DNA of 64,000 bases from Actinomycetospora callitridis (GCF_028737265.1 NZ_JAQZAK010000014.1:1-64000); one strand, 5' to 3'; numbered from the stretch's first letter, positions 39,373-48,118 are shown. Translations and numbers: made by a program. Notes: a model not told the origin generated them from the sequence alone.

Positions 39373-39735
39373 ATGCTCGGCGCCGTGACCACCGAGCCGG
39401 ACACCGGGACGTGGGCGGCGCTCGCCGACCCGCACCGGCGGGCGATGCTGGGCCTGCTGCGCGAGCGGCCCCGGGCGGTCGGCGAGCTCGTCGACGCCCT
39501 GGCCCTCAGCCAGCCCAGCACGTCGAAGCACCTGCGGGTGCTGCGCGAGGCGGGGCTGGTGCGCGCGCGTGCCGACGCCCAGCGCCGGGTCTACGAGATC
39601 GACCCGGCGCCGCTGGCCGCGCTCGACGTCTGGCTCGCGCCCTACCGGCGGATGTGGTCCGACAGCCTCGACGCCCTCGGGCGGCGCCTCGACGAGACCT
39701 CCCCCCTGCCCGGCGTCTGGAAGGACACCCCGTGA
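39373..39735 (+). CDS. ArsR-family transcriptional repressor
   Basis: A protein of 120 residues with the winged helix of ArsR/SmtB type (WAALADPHRRAMLGLLRERP, LALSQPSTSKHLRVLREAGL, ARADAQRRVYEIDP). There are no metal-binding Cys pairs. The C-terminal part (LDVWLAPYRRMWSDSLDALG) is the usual form in repressors paired with an SRPBCC protein. Its stop overlaps the GTG of the SRPBCC gene, a very common pairing. GTG 39385 is an alternative start. Confidence 0.9.
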   Translation: MLGAVTTEPDTGTWAALADPHRRAMLGLLRERPRAVGELVDALALSQPSTSKHLRVLREAGLVRARADAQRRVYEIDPAPLAALDVWLAPYRRMWSDSLDALGRRLDETSPLPGVWKDTP

Positions 39736-40244
39736 ACCCCACCGGCAGCTACCTCGAGATCGACGGACGGCCCGCCCTGCGCTTCGTCCGCGAGTACCAG
39801 CACCCCGCCGAGCGGGTGTTCGTGCTGCTCACCGACCCCGACGAGCTCGCGCACTGGTTCCCGGCGAAGGTCGCGGCGCCGACCTGGTCGGCGGGCGCGA
39901 CGGTGACGTTCACCTTCGAGGCCGACGGCGACGGCGGGACCGGCACGGTCCTCGCCCACGAGCCGCCGCACCGGGTCGCGTTCTCGTGGGAGGGCGAGGA
40001 GCTGTGGTTCACCCTCGAGACGCTGCGCGACGGCCGGTCGCGGCTGACGTTCACCCACCTCATGGACGAGCGGGACGCGGCGTCGCGCAACGCCGCCGGG
40101 TGGGACGTCTCCCTCGAGGCCCTCACCGCCGCGCTCGACGGGACGCCGGGCACGGCGCCGGGCGGGCGCAGCCCTGACTGGGAGGAACTCTACGAGGGCT
40201 ACGTCGCCGCCGGCGTGCCCTCGGGTGCACCGATCCCCGGCTGA
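39732..40244 (+). CDS. SRPBCC (AHSA1-like) domain protein
   Basis: A protein of 170 residues. EYQHPAERVFVLLTDPDELA and HWFPAKVAAPTWSAGATVTF are typical of the START-like AHSA1 family; the C-terminal helix is AAGWDVSLEALTAALDG. The fold binds hydrophobic ligands. It is translationally coupled to the ArsR repressor (GTGA), which suggests that the repressor controls it and may sense a ligand that the protein binds. Confidence 0.88.
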   Translation: MNPTGSYLEIDGRPALRFVREYQHPAERVFVLLTDPDELAHWFPAKVAAPTWSAGATVTFTFEADGDGGTGTVLAHEPPHRVAFSWEGEELWFTLETLRDGRSRLTFTHLMDERDAASRNAAGWDVSLEALTAALDGTPGTAPGGRSPDWEELYEGYVAAGVPSGAPIPG

Positions 40245-40374
40245 CGGCTCGCGACGACGGGCACGTTCCGCAGGCGGACGCACGAGTCGATCATGCCGAA
40301 CGTGCCCCTCGTCGGCGGCGGCCCCGACGGGCGGGGACCCGCGCCGTCGGCCCCGGCGGGCAGACTCGGCCACC

Positions 40375-41100
40375 GTGACCGATCCCCTCGACGCCCTGGA
40401 CGCCGGCCCCGAGGTGACGGACGCCGACCTCACCGGCGCCGACCCCGAGCGCGTCCGCGACCGGCTCGAGCGCGGGCACGGCACGCCGTGGGTGCTGCGG
40501 CGCTGCGTCCTCGACGAGCTCGACCTCTCCGGGGTCGACCTCACCGGCGCGACGCTCGACCGCGTCCGGGCCACCGGGGTGCGGTTGCGCGGCGCGGTGC
40601 TCGACGGGGTGCGGGTGGACGGCGGGTCGCTGGCCGCCGCCCAGATGCTCGACGCCGACCTCACCGACGCCGTCCTCACCGGCGTCGACCTCTCCCGCGC
40701 CCAGCTGGTCGGCGCCCACCTCACCGACACGACGTTCCGCGACTGCCGGATGGTCGGCGTCGACCTCTCGGGCCTGCGCGACCTCGCGGTCAGCTTCACC
40801 GTCGACGGCTGCTCGCTCGCCCTGGCCCGCCTCGCCGACTCCCACCTGCGCGGGTGGCGCCTCGACCGCGTCGACCTCTCCGATGCCGACCTCTCGGGCG
40901 CCGACCTGCGCGACGTCGTCCTCACCGACTCGAAGCTGCGTGGCACCGACCTGACCCACGCCCGGCTCACCGGGGCCGACCTGCGCGGCGCCGACCTCGG
41001 CGAGATCACCCCGGAGACGCCCGCGGTCCTGCGCGGCGCGATCGTGTCGACCGAGCAGGCCGCCGACGTCTGTCGCGCCCTGGGCCTCCAGGTGGTCTGA
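40375..41100 (+). CDS. Pentapeptide-repeat protein
   Basis: A protein of 241 residues with more than a dozen A(D/N)L-type pentapeptides, for example ADLTGADP, VDLTGATLD and ADLSGADLRDVVL, in two blocks split by about 30 less regular residues. The repeats form a right-handed quadrilateral beta-helix. Some members mimic DNA and protect gyrase, but most have unknown roles. GTG start at 40375. It converges with the formyltransferase gene (4-nt gap). Confidence 0.88.
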   Translation: MTDPLDALDAGPEVTDADLTGADPERVRDRLERGHGTPWVLRRCVLDELDLSGVDLTGATLDRVRATGVRLRGAVLDGVRVDGGSLAAAQMLDADLTDAVLTGVDLSRAQLVGAHLTDTTFRDCRMVGVDLSGLRDLAVSFTVDGCSLALARLADSHLRGWRLDRVDLSDADLSGADLRDVVLTDSKLRGTDLTHARLTGADLRGADLGEITPETPAVLRGAIVSTEQAADVCRALGLQVV

Positions 41101-41104
41101 ATCC

Positions 41105-42010
41105 TCAGGTGCTCGGGGTCGTCAGGCGGTCCCCGCGCCGCAGGACGGCTCCCTCGGCGAGACGCCGGGGCCGGACCCACTCGTCCGCGGTGGCGACGAG
41201 CGGGCCCTCGTCGTCCTCGGCCACCTCGCCGGGGGGACGACCCGCGCACGACCGTCCGGTCGCCGCCACGCGGACCACCCCGATCTCCTCGGCACCGTCG
41301 CGCAGCGTGCGCGGCACGCCCCACGGGGAGGGGTAGGGCCCGTAGTCGCAGGCCCGGACGAAGTCGACGACCTCGCGGGCCGGGGCCGTCCAGGGCACCC
41401 AGCCGTCGTGCGGCACACCGCGTCCGAAGTAGCGGCGGGCCGTGTGGTCCTGGGGGTGCCGGGGCACGACGCCGTCCTCGAGGTGACCGAGGAGCCGGTC
41501 GACGAGCTCCTGCCCGTGCGCCACGCAGCGCACCGCGACGGTGAGCGCCGTGTCGTCCGGGGTGATCGGGAAGCGCACCTCGTCCACGACGTCACCGGTG
41601 TCGATGCCGGGCTCCATCCAGTGCAGCGTCACGCCGTGCTGCTCGTGCCCCCGTGCCACGGCCCAGCTGGGGGCGTTGAGCCCGGCGACCTCGGGCAGCG
41701 GCCCGGGGTGCAGGTTGAACGCGCCGACGCGGGGTGCGTCGAGGACCTCGGGGCGCACGAGGTGCAGCGAGTGGACGTTGAGCAGGACGTCGACGCCCCG
41801 CTCGCGGAGGTCGTCGGCCAGCTCCGGGTCGCGGACGCGCTCGGCGGGCAGCGTCGGCACCCCGAGCTCGGCGGCGGCCGACGCCACGGACACGCCGGGC
41901 GCGGTCGCGTCGCTCGCCGTCAGCACGACGCGCAGACGGTGATCGCTGCGCGCGATGCGCTGCAGCGTGCGGACCCCTGCCGCCTCCTCGGCCACGAGTG
42001 CGACCTCCAT
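41105..42010 (-). CDS. Formyltransferase-family protein (Fmt-like)
   Basis: A protein of 301 residues of the 10-formyl-tetrahydrofolate-dependent formyltransferase fold. It contains VGAFNLHPGPLPEVAGLNAP with the catalytic Asn and His, and GVTLHWMEPGIDTGDVVDE with the catalytic Asp. It is not necessarily the Met-tRNA enzyme: the SLLP-type loop is absent and the neighbours are unrelated. It may formylate an amino sugar or an amine. ATG 42010 is used; the longer frame to 42094 runs through a promoter-like region. Confidence 0.82.
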   Translation of the reverse strand: MEVALVAEEAAGVRTLQRIARSDHRLRVVLTASDATAPGVSVASAAAELGVPTLPAERVRDPELADDLRERGVDVLLNVHSLHLVRPEVLDAPRVGAFNLHPGPLPEVAGLNAPSWAVARGHEQHGVTLHWMEPGIDTGDVVDEVRFPITPDDTALTVAVRCVAHGQELVDRLLGHLEDGVVPRHPQDHTARRYFGRGVPHDGWVPWTAPAREVVDFVRACDYGPYPSPWGVPRTLRDGAEEIGVVRVAATGRSCAGRPPGEVAEDDEGPLVATADEWVRPRRLAEGAVLRRGDRLTTPST

Positions 42011-42019
42011 GAGCACCAC

Positions 42020-42068
42020 CCTTTCGTGGTGGCTATCCCTACCAGAAAGGGACATATCGGCACGAAAG
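42020..42068. promoter_or_regulatory. Nested inverted repeats in divergent promoter
   Basis: CTTTCGTG (42021-42028) is the reverse complement of CACGAAAG (42061-42068), and CCTTTC (42020-42025) of GAAAGG (42045-42050). The three related half-sites lie in the 91-bp space between the formyltransferase gene and the divergent alpha/beta hydrolase gene. They are probable operator half-sites for an unknown regulator. Confidence 0.4.
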
Positions 42069-42101
42069 ACCCAGGACGACGGGCTGCGGCACACTGCGCG
42101 G

Positions 42102-42920
42102 GTGATCCGCCGCGTCGCCGTCGCCGTCGGCGTGGTCCTGACCGTCGTCGTGCTGCTGGTCGGGAGCCTCTGGCTCTTCCAGCGCGAGCTGGTCTACGTC
42201 CCCTCCCCCGGTCCGGTGCCGCCGGCGGCGACGGCCGTGGCCCGCGGGCAGGACGTCGTGCTGACCACGGACGACGACGTGCGGCTCGGCGCGTGGTTCA
42301 TCCCCGCGAGCGGCCCGCGGCGGGACGTGACGGTGCTGGTGGCGAACGGCAACGCCGGCGACCGCTCGATGCGGGCGCCCCTGGCGGCGGCCCTGAGCGC
42401 CCGGGGCCTCGACGTGCTGCTCTTCGACTACCGCGGCTTCGGCGGCAACCCGGGGAGCCCGAGCGAAGAGGGCCTGTACGCCGACGCCCGCGCCGCGCGC
42501 GACCACCTCGCCCGCGACCGCGGCGTCCCGCCGCAGCGGATGCTCTACCTCGGCGAGAGCCTGGGCTCGGCGGTCGTCGCCCGCCTCGCGACCGAGTCGC
42601 CGGTCGGCGGCATGGTCCTGCGCTCGCCGTCGGTCGACCTCCCCGCCGTCGGCGAGCGGATCTACCCCTACCTCCCGGTGCGCGCCCTGCTGACCGACCG
42701 CTTCCCGGTCGCCGAGCCGGTCGCCCGGGCCGGGGTGCCGACGACGGTCGTGCTCGGCGAGGCCGACAGCCTCGTCCCGCCCGCCCAGAGCCGGGCGGTG
42801 GCCGACGCCGCCGGTGCGCCGGTCGTCGCCGTCCCGGGTGCCGACCACAACGACGCGGCGCTGAGCCACGGCCCGGCGGTCGTCGACGCCGTCGTCGACC
42901 GCGCGACGGCGTTGGGCTGA
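42102..42920 (+). CDS. Membrane-anchored alpha/beta hydrolase
   Basis: A protein of 272 residues. An N-terminal membrane helix (VAVAVGVVLTVVVLLVGSLW) is followed by FQRELVYVPSPGPVPP and an alpha/beta hydrolase domain of the BEM46/FrsA-like type: nucleophile elbow LYLGESLGSAVVA, acid in LGEADSLVPP and His in VPGADHNDAAL. It is probably anchored with the catalytic domain outside the membrane. The substrate is unknown. GTG 42102 start. Confidence 0.85.
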   Translation: MIRRVAVAVGVVLTVVVLLVGSLWLFQRELVYVPSPGPVPPAATAVARGQDVVLTTDDDVRLGAWFIPASGPRRDVTVLVANGNAGDRSMRAPLAAALSARGLDVLLFDYRGFGGNPGSPSEEGLYADARAARDHLARDRGVPPQRMLYLGESLGSAVVARLATESPVGGMVLRSPSVDLPAVGERIYPYLPVRALLTDRFPVAEPVARAGVPTTVVLGEADSLVPPAQSRAVADAAGAPVVAVPGADHNDAALSHGPAVVDAVVDRATALG

Positions 42921-42945
42921 GGTGCCGGCCAGGACGCGACGAGAT

Positions 42946-43707
42946 CTACAGGCCGCGCCGAGCCCCCATGTCCAGGGCCAGGGTCGAGCCCGTCAGCGCC
43001 GAGGCCTCGGGGTCGAGGAGGGTCGCGACGGCCCAGCCGACCTGCTCGGGCGTGACCAGCGCGCCCAGGGGCGACTCGGCGCAGCGCTCGGCGAGGATGT
43101 CCTCCACGTCGACACCGCGCGCCGCGGCCCGGTCGGCGGAGAGCCGGCGCAGGCGGTCGGTGTCGGCCGGGCCGGGGGCGACGAGGTGCGCGGTGATCCC
43201 CCGCGGCCCGTAGGCGTCGGCGAGCTGGCGCACGAGGTTCGCCAGCGCGGCGTTCGTGACGCCCGCGCCCGGGACGTGCGGCGACGGCTCGGCGCCGTAG
43301 TGCCCGCCGAGCGCCACGAGCCGCGAGCCCTCCGCCAGCCACGGGTCGGCGGCGCGGACGAGGCGCAGCATCCCGCCGACCTTGAGCGCCACCGCCGCCC
43401 CGAGCGCCGCGGGCTCGACGACGTCCAGGCCGCCCACCGCCGGCAGGCCGGCCGCCTGCACGACCATCCCGACGGGCGCGTCCCACACGGTCAGGCCGTC
43501 GGCGATCGCCTGTTGGGCGCCGTCATCGCCGATGTCCGCCGCGCACCCCACGACGCCCGAGTCGTCGGCGCTCAGGGCGTCGAGCGACCCCGCCGAGCGG
43601 GCCACGGCCAGCACCGGGACGCCGCGGGAGCGCAGGCGGCGCACGATCGCACCCCCGAGGGCGCCGGTCGCGCCGACGACGACGGCCAGGGGTTCGCTCG
43701 TCTCCAC
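42946..43707 (-). CDS. SDR-fold protein lacking the usual catalytic Tyr-Lys pair
   Basis: A protein of 253 residues with a Rossmann start (AVVVGATGALGGAIVRRLRS), a CAADIGDD adenine-binding segment and the usual C-terminal half (GPRGITAHLVAPGPADTDRL; TGSTLALDMGARRG). At the place of the SDR YxxxK motif the sequence reads PGAGVTNAALANLVRQLA, with neither the Tyr nor the Lys. It may bind NAD(P) without classic reductase chemistry or serve as a sensor or scaffold. It lies divergent from the second dikinase pair. Confidence 0.8.
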   Translation of the reverse strand: METSEPLAVVVGATGALGGAIVRRLRSRGVPVLAVARSAGSLDALSADDSGVVGCAADIGDDGAQQAIADGLTVWDAPVGMVVQAAGLPAVGGLDVVEPAALGAAVALKVGGMLRLVRAADPWLAEGSRLVALGGHYGAEPSPHVPGAGVTNAALANLVRQLADAYGPRGITAHLVAPGPADTDRLRRLSADRAAARGVDVEDILAERCAESPLGALVTPEQVGWAVATLLDPEASALTGSTLALDMGARRGL

Positions 43708-43767
43708 GGGCCGCGACCCTAGGCGTCACCCGGGGAGACCACCCAGGCGCCCGTTCGGCGGCGGGCA

Positions 43768-43788
43768 ACGTTCCCAGGGGTGGAACGT
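43768..43788. promoter_or_regulatory. Inverted repeat ACGTTCC-N7-GGAACGT
   Basis: A perfect 7-bp inverted repeat at 43768-43774 and 43782-43788 lies in the space between the SDR gene and the second dikinase pair. It is about 66 bp before the dikinase start, a position suited to an operator or activator site. Confidence 0.5.
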
Positions 43789-43853
43789 GTTGCTTGCCTC
43801 ACACTGCCGCTGGGATGAACGGTGACGTGGCGCTCATCGTCGAGGAGGAACAG

Positions 43854-45635
43854 ATGGCCAACGTGGTGCCGGTGGACGACTTCGCCACGGGTGAGTGGTA
43901 CCCGGGGTACAAGCCGGAACACTTCGACATGCCCTGGATCGTGGACCCGGCGAGCCCGTTCAAGCCGGGTGACGAGCAGGGCTTCTGGTTCCTCGACTTC
44001 CACTGGTCGCGAGGCCTCACCCCCCTCGCCGCCACACTGTGGAGCGGCGACGGCTACTGCTGGGGCACCCAGCACGCGGCCGAGTCCCTGCCGCTGCCCC
44101 CCGGGCGCGGCGTCTCGGCGCGCTTCGCCGGCACCCACCTCTACGGCTCGGCGCTGCCCGAGACCGACCCCAACGAGATCGGCGCGCGGGCCAACCGCAT
44201 CGCGACGAACCTCCCCCACTTCCTGCAGAACTACCGCAGCATCTGGGAGGGCGGCCGCGACGAGCTCGAGAGCACCTGGCAGTACTTCCGCGGCGTCGAC
44301 TTCGCCGGCACGCCCGACCTGACCGACCTGCTCACCAAGGGCCGCCGCTACCACAAGCGGGCCATGGAGATCCACTTCGGCGTCATGTACCCGATGCTGG
44401 CCAACTTCCTGGGCTTCTACGGCGCATGCGCCGACATGGGGATCAACCCCAACGAGATCGGCAAGTTCCTCCAGGGCGAGGACACCAAGATCATGGAGAC
44501 CGACCGCGAGGTGTACCGGCTCGCCATGCGGGCCCGGGCGGCCGGTCTGTCGCACGTCTTCGACACCCACGAGCCGCACGAGCTGCGCGCCGCCCTCGGC
44601 CGCGAGCCCGGCGCCGGCCCCTGGCTCACCGAGTTCGACGACTTCCTGCAGGTCTACGGCTGGCGCGCCGAGGCCACGTGCGACGTCGGGGTGCCGAGCT
44701 GGATCGAGGACAACACGATCCCCCTCGGGCTGATCAAGACCTTCCTCAAGAAGGACGACGAGCACGACTTCGAGGCCGCGGCCCGCAACGCGATGGCCGA
44801 GCGGGAGGAGGCCATCGAGAACGCGCGCACCGGCCTGACCCGCGAGGAGCAGGCCGTCTTCGACGCGGGCCTGCAGTCCAACCAGGAGGCGAACTTCCCC
44901 TGGTGGCAGGACGACCACAACTACTACATCGACCTCAAGGTCATGCTGCCCCTGCGGTGGGGGTGCCAGGAGCTGGCGCGGCGCGAGAACGCCGACCACA
45001 AGGACGACATGCTCTACCTGTTCTGGCCGGAGCTCATGGACGTCGTCAGCGGTCGCAAGCCCTACCAGGGCGAGCTGAAGAGCCTGGTCGGCGAGCGCCG
45101 CCAGTACTTCGACCACTGGCACGCCCGGCGCAGCGAGATGCCGAAGGTGCTGGGGACGATCCCCGAGGCCGTCGAGGACCCGATCCTCATCGAGATCTTC
45201 GGGCTGAACCCGGGCTCGATCAAGGCCGTGCAGAACCCCGACGCCGCCAAGCAGACGGTGATGAAGGGCGTGCCCGCGGCCAAGGGCACCGCGCGCGGCA
45301 TCGCCCGCGTCCTGCAGTCCTCCGACGAGATGCACCGCCTCGAGCCCGGCTCGATCCTGGTCTGCGAGTCGACGTCGCCGAGCTGGACGCCGGTCTTCGG
45401 CAAGATCGCCGGTGCGGCCTGCGACGGCGGCGGCATGCTCTCGCACGCCGCGATCGTCGGCCGCGAGTACGGCGTCCCCACCGTCACGGCGCTGGGCGTC
45501 GCCACGATCTCGATCGCGGACGGCGACGAGATCGAGGTGGACGGCACCACCGGGACGGTCACCATCCTGAACAAGGCAGCCACCACCACATCCGCGGACA
45601 CCACCGCCGACGCCCCCGCGGGAGTCGCCGGGTGA
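43854..45635 (+). CDS. Dikinase large subunit with phospho-His domain, second copy
   Basis: A protein of 593 residues with the same plan as the gene at 27175-28998. The N-terminal substrate-type region has FWFLDFHWSRGLTPLAATLW and many aromatic residues. The C-terminal mobile domain has GSILVCESTSPSWTPVFG and the phospho-His in GGGMLSHAAIVGREYG. A TIM-barrel PEP domain is absent. The tail is Thr/Ala-rich and disordered. ATG 43854 has GAGGAGG upstream. The ATP-binding partner starts 20 nt after its stop. Likely phosphorylates a hydroxylated, possibly aromatic, substrate; not shown. Confidence 0.8.
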   Translation: MANVVPVDDFATGEWYPGYKPEHFDMPWIVDPASPFKPGDEQGFWFLDFHWSRGLTPLAATLWSGDGYCWGTQHAAESLPLPPGRGVSARFAGTHLYGSALPETDPNEIGARANRIATNLPHFLQNYRSIWEGGRDELESTWQYFRGVDFAGTPDLTDLLTKGRRYHKRAMEIHFGVMYPMLANFLGFYGACADMGINPNEIGKFLQGEDTKIMETDREVYRLAMRARAAGLSHVFDTHEPHELRAALGREPGAGPWLTEFDDFLQVYGWRAEATCDVGVPSWIEDNTIPLGLIKTFLKKDDEHDFEAAARNAMAEREEAIENARTGLTREEQAVFDAGLQSNQEANFPWWQDDHNYYIDLKVMLPLRWGCQELARRENADHKDDMLYLFWPELMDVVSGRKPYQGELKSLVGERRQYFDHWHARRSEMPKVLGTIPEAVEDPILIEIFGLNPGSIKAVQNPDAAKQTVMKGVPAAKGTARGIARVLQSSDEMHRLEPGSILVCESTSPSWTPVFGKIAGAACDGGGMLSHAAIVGREYGVPTVTALGVATISIADGDEIEVDGTTGTVTILNKAATTTSADTTADAPAGVAG

Positions 45636-45655
45636 CCGCCGCCCCGGAGGTACCC

Positions 45656-46789
45656 ATGACCGCGGCCGACGTCAGCGAGCCCGACGGCACCGGCAAGGCC
45701 ACCACCCACAGCTGCGACGCCGTCGTCTGGATCGATGAGGTGGACCCGCAGCAGGCGATCGCGGCCGGCGGCTCGAAGATGGGCAGGCTCGCCGAGCTGA
45801 TGCAGTCCGGCGTGCAGGTCCCCCAGGGCTTCGCCGTCACCGTCGACGCCTACTCCCGGCACTGCCGGGAGTCGGGTCTCGACGAGCGCATCGACGCGGT
45901 GATCGACCGGCTCGGGTCGTCGCCGACCGACGCCGAGGTGGAGTCGGCGTCGGCGGAGATCCGCCAGATGTTCCGCGAGACCCCGGTGGGGGCTGACCTG
46001 ACGGGTCGGCTCACCGAGGCCTACGAGGAGCTGTGCCTGCGCTGCGTCGACGTCAACGTGCCGGTCGCGGTGCGCTCGTCGGCGACGGGCGAGGACGCCG
46101 CCGACGCCTCGTTCGCGGGGATCTTCGACACCTATCTCGGGGTCTCGGGCATCGAGCGGGTGCTCGACGCGGTCCGCAACTGCTGGGGCTCGCTGTTCAC
46201 CGGGCGCGCGCTCGCCTACCGGCTGCGCAAGGGCATCAGCCACCACGCGATGCCGATCGCCGTCGGGGTCATCGAGCTCATCCACGCCCGCGCGTCGGGG
46301 GTGGCGTTCTCGGTGCACCCCGTGACCGGCAAGACCGACCGCATCGTCGTCGAGACCAGCTGGGGCTGGGGCGAGGCGATCGTGCAGGGCCTCGTGGACC
46401 CCGACCACGTCGAGATCGGCAAGGCCGACGGTCGGGTGCTCAAGTACGACGTCGCGCACAAGCGGATCGTCTCGGCGTTCGACTTCGCGGTCGGCGCGGT
46501 CACCGAGATCGACATGCCGGCCAAGCTCGCCGACCGCCGGGTGCTCGACGAGGAGCAGGTCACGGCGATCGCCTCGGCGGTGCGCTCGATCGAGGAGCAC
46601 TACGGCTACCCCGTCGACGTCGAGTGGGTGATCGGGCGCCACCGTCGCGCGGGCGATCCGGTGTGCATCGTCCAGACCCGGCCGGTGACCGTGACCGCGG
46701 CGCCGGAGGAGGCCACCCCGGCCACCTACGACCCGGTGGCGCTGGCGCAGAAGTACCTCTTCTCCGGGAAGCCGATCCCAGGGCGGTAG
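45656..46789 (+). CDS. Dikinase ATP-binding subunit, second copy
   Basis: A protein of 377 residues equal to the PEP-synthase N-terminal domain: AGGSKMGRLAELMQSGVQVP, PVAVRSSATGEDAADASFAG, GSLFTGRALAYRLRKGISH, ARASGVAFSVHPVTGKTDRI and the end VCIVQTRPVTV. The tail (DPVALAQKYLFSGKPIPGR) is short and unlike the BMC-linked copy. ATG 45656 has GGAGG five bases upstream; GTG 45632 would overlap the large-subunit stop. A strong hairpin follows the stop, so the pair forms one transcript. Confidence 0.8.
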   Translation: MTAADVSEPDGTGKATTHSCDAVVWIDEVDPQQAIAAGGSKMGRLAELMQSGVQVPQGFAVTVDAYSRHCRESGLDERIDAVIDRLGSSPTDAEVESASAEIRQMFRETPVGADLTGRLTEAYEELCLRCVDVNVPVAVRSSATGEDAADASFAGIFDTYLGVSGIERVLDAVRNCWGSLFTGRALAYRLRKGISHHAMPIAVGVIELIHARASGVAFSVHPVTGKTDRIVVETSWGWGEAIVQGLVDPDHVEIGKADGRVLKYDVAHKRIVSAFDFAVGAVTEIDMPAKLADRRVLDEEQVTAIASAVRSIEEHYGYPVDVEWVIGRHRRAGDPVCIVQTRPVTVTAAPEEATPATYDPVALAQKYLFSGKPIPGR

Positions 46790-46790
46790 C

Positions 46791-46836
46791 CACGTGAGTG
46801 ATCCGGGTCGCCCTGGCGACCGGGATCGCTCACGTG
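46791..46836 (+). terminator. Long hairpin after the second dikinase pair
   Basis: Arms 46791-46811 and 46816-46836 pair at 19 of 21 positions around a 4-nt loop. The ends are CACGTGAG and CTCACGTG. It lies two bases after the stop codon. No T-tract is present, but the stem is very stable and is placed as a terminator. A hairpin with similar GTGAG/CTCAC ends is at 62163-62202. Confidence 0.75.
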
Positions 46837-46900
46837 CGCGTGCGCCTCCCGTGGCCGGGGAACACGCCTTCCGTCGTGCACGACCGGACGGAGGATCGCC

Positions 46901-48118
46901 ATCAGCTCGTCGGCCGAGACCACCACCCGCGCCGCGCGAGGGCTCCGCGGACCGACCGCGGCCGCCGTCGTCGCCCTCGCCTTCCTCATCACGATGCTCG
47001 GCGCCACCCTGCCGACGCCGCTCTACCCGATCTACGAACAGGAGCTCGGGTTCGGCGGGGTGATGGTGACGCTGGTCTTCGCGGCGTACGCGGTCGGCGT
47101 GATCGCGGCACTGCTGCTCTTCGGGCGGCTCTCCGACCAGGTCGGCCGGCGCGCGGTCCTGCTCCCGGGTCTCGCGCTCGCCGCAGCCTCCAGCGCCGTC
47201 TTCCTCATCCCCGACAACATCCCGACGCTGTTCGTCGGCCGGGTGCTGTCCGGCCTCTCGGCCGGCATCTTCACGGGGACGGCGACCGCGGCGCTGGTCG
47301 ACCTGGCCCCGGAGGGCCGCCAGGCCCGCTACAGCCTGCTCGCGGCCTGCGTGAACATGCTCGGCCTGGGACTCGGCCCGGTGGTCGCGGGCGCCCTCGC
47401 CGAGTACGCCCCGGCGCCCCTGTACCTGCCCTACGTGGTGCACATCGTGATGGTGCTGCTCGTGGGCGCGGTGACCTGGTTCGTGGCCGAGCCGATCGAG
47501 ACCTCCGAGGGCCCGGTCAGCTGGCGCCCGCAGAAGGTCTCGGTGCCGCCCGAGGTCCGCGGCGTGTTCGTCCGGGCGGCGATCGCCGGCTTCGCGGGGT
47601 TCGCCGTCCTCGGCCTGTTCACGGCCGTCTCGCCCTCCTTCCTGACCCAGGTCCTGCGCATCGAGAACCACCTCGTCGACGGCCTGGTCGTCTTCACGCT
47701 GCTCGGGGCCTCGACGGTCGGGCAGATCGCGTCGTCCCGGCTGCGCCTGCGCCCGGCGCTGCTCCTCGGCTGCGCGGCGCTCGTGGTCGGCGTCCTCGGG
47801 GTCGGCGCCGCCATCGCACTGGCGTCGCTGCCATTGCTCGTCGCCGGTGCCGCCGTCGCGGGCGTCGGCCAGGGCATGAGCTTCCGGGCCGGGCTCGGCG
47901 CGGTGAACGCCGGCACCCCGCCGGAACGCCGCAGCGAGGTGGCGTCCAGCTTCTTCCTCGTCCTCTACGTCGGGATCTCGCTGCCGGTGATCGGCGAGGG
48001 CCTCGCGTCGGCGGCGTTCGGGCTCGTGGTGTCCGGCGTGGTCTTCGCGGGCCTCGTCGCGCTGCTGGGCGTCGTCGCCTTCGTCAGCCTCCTGCGGCAG
48101 CAGCCAGTCGACGCGTGA
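46901..48118 (+). CDS. MFS transporter with unusual start
   Basis: A protein of about 405 residues with twelve hydrophobic segments. PTPLYPIYEQELGF lies after the first helix, the loop 2-3 motif is LLFGRLSDQVGRRAVLLPG, and helices 4-5 include GLSAGIFTGTATAALVDLA. This is the drug/organic-solute major facilitator group. The first ATG in frame is 46994, but helix 1 (AAAVVALAFLITMLG) begins before it. A natural start would be the ATC codon at 46901, six bases after GGAGG, giving ISSSAETTTRAARGL. The substrate is unknown. Its 3' end overlaps the IclR gene by 35 bp. Confidence 0.75.
   Translation: MSSSAETTTRAARGLRGPTAAAVVALAFLITMLGATLPTPLYPIYEQELGFGGVMVTLVFAAYAVGVIAALLLFGRLSDQVGRRAVLLPGLALAAASSAVFLIPDNIPTLFVGRVLSGLSAGIFTGTATAALVDLAPEGRQARYSLLAACVNMLGLGLGPVVAGALAEYAPAPLYLPYVVHIVMVLLVGAVTWFVAEPIETSEGPVSWRPQKVSVPPEVRGVFVRAAIAGFAGFAVLGLFTAVSPSFLTQVLRIENHLVDGLVVFTLLGASTVGQIASSRLRLRPALLLGCAALVVGVLGVGAAIALASLPLLVAGAAVAGVGQGMSFRAGLGAVNAGTPPERRSEVASSFFLVLYVGISLPVIGEGLASAAFGLVVSGVVFAGLVALLGVVAFVSLLRQQPVDA

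Noticed and set aside
45062..47671. An 869-codon minus-strand frame over the second dikinase pair and MFS gene
   Set aside because: Low-complexity Arg/Asp/Val sequence opposite well-supported genes.
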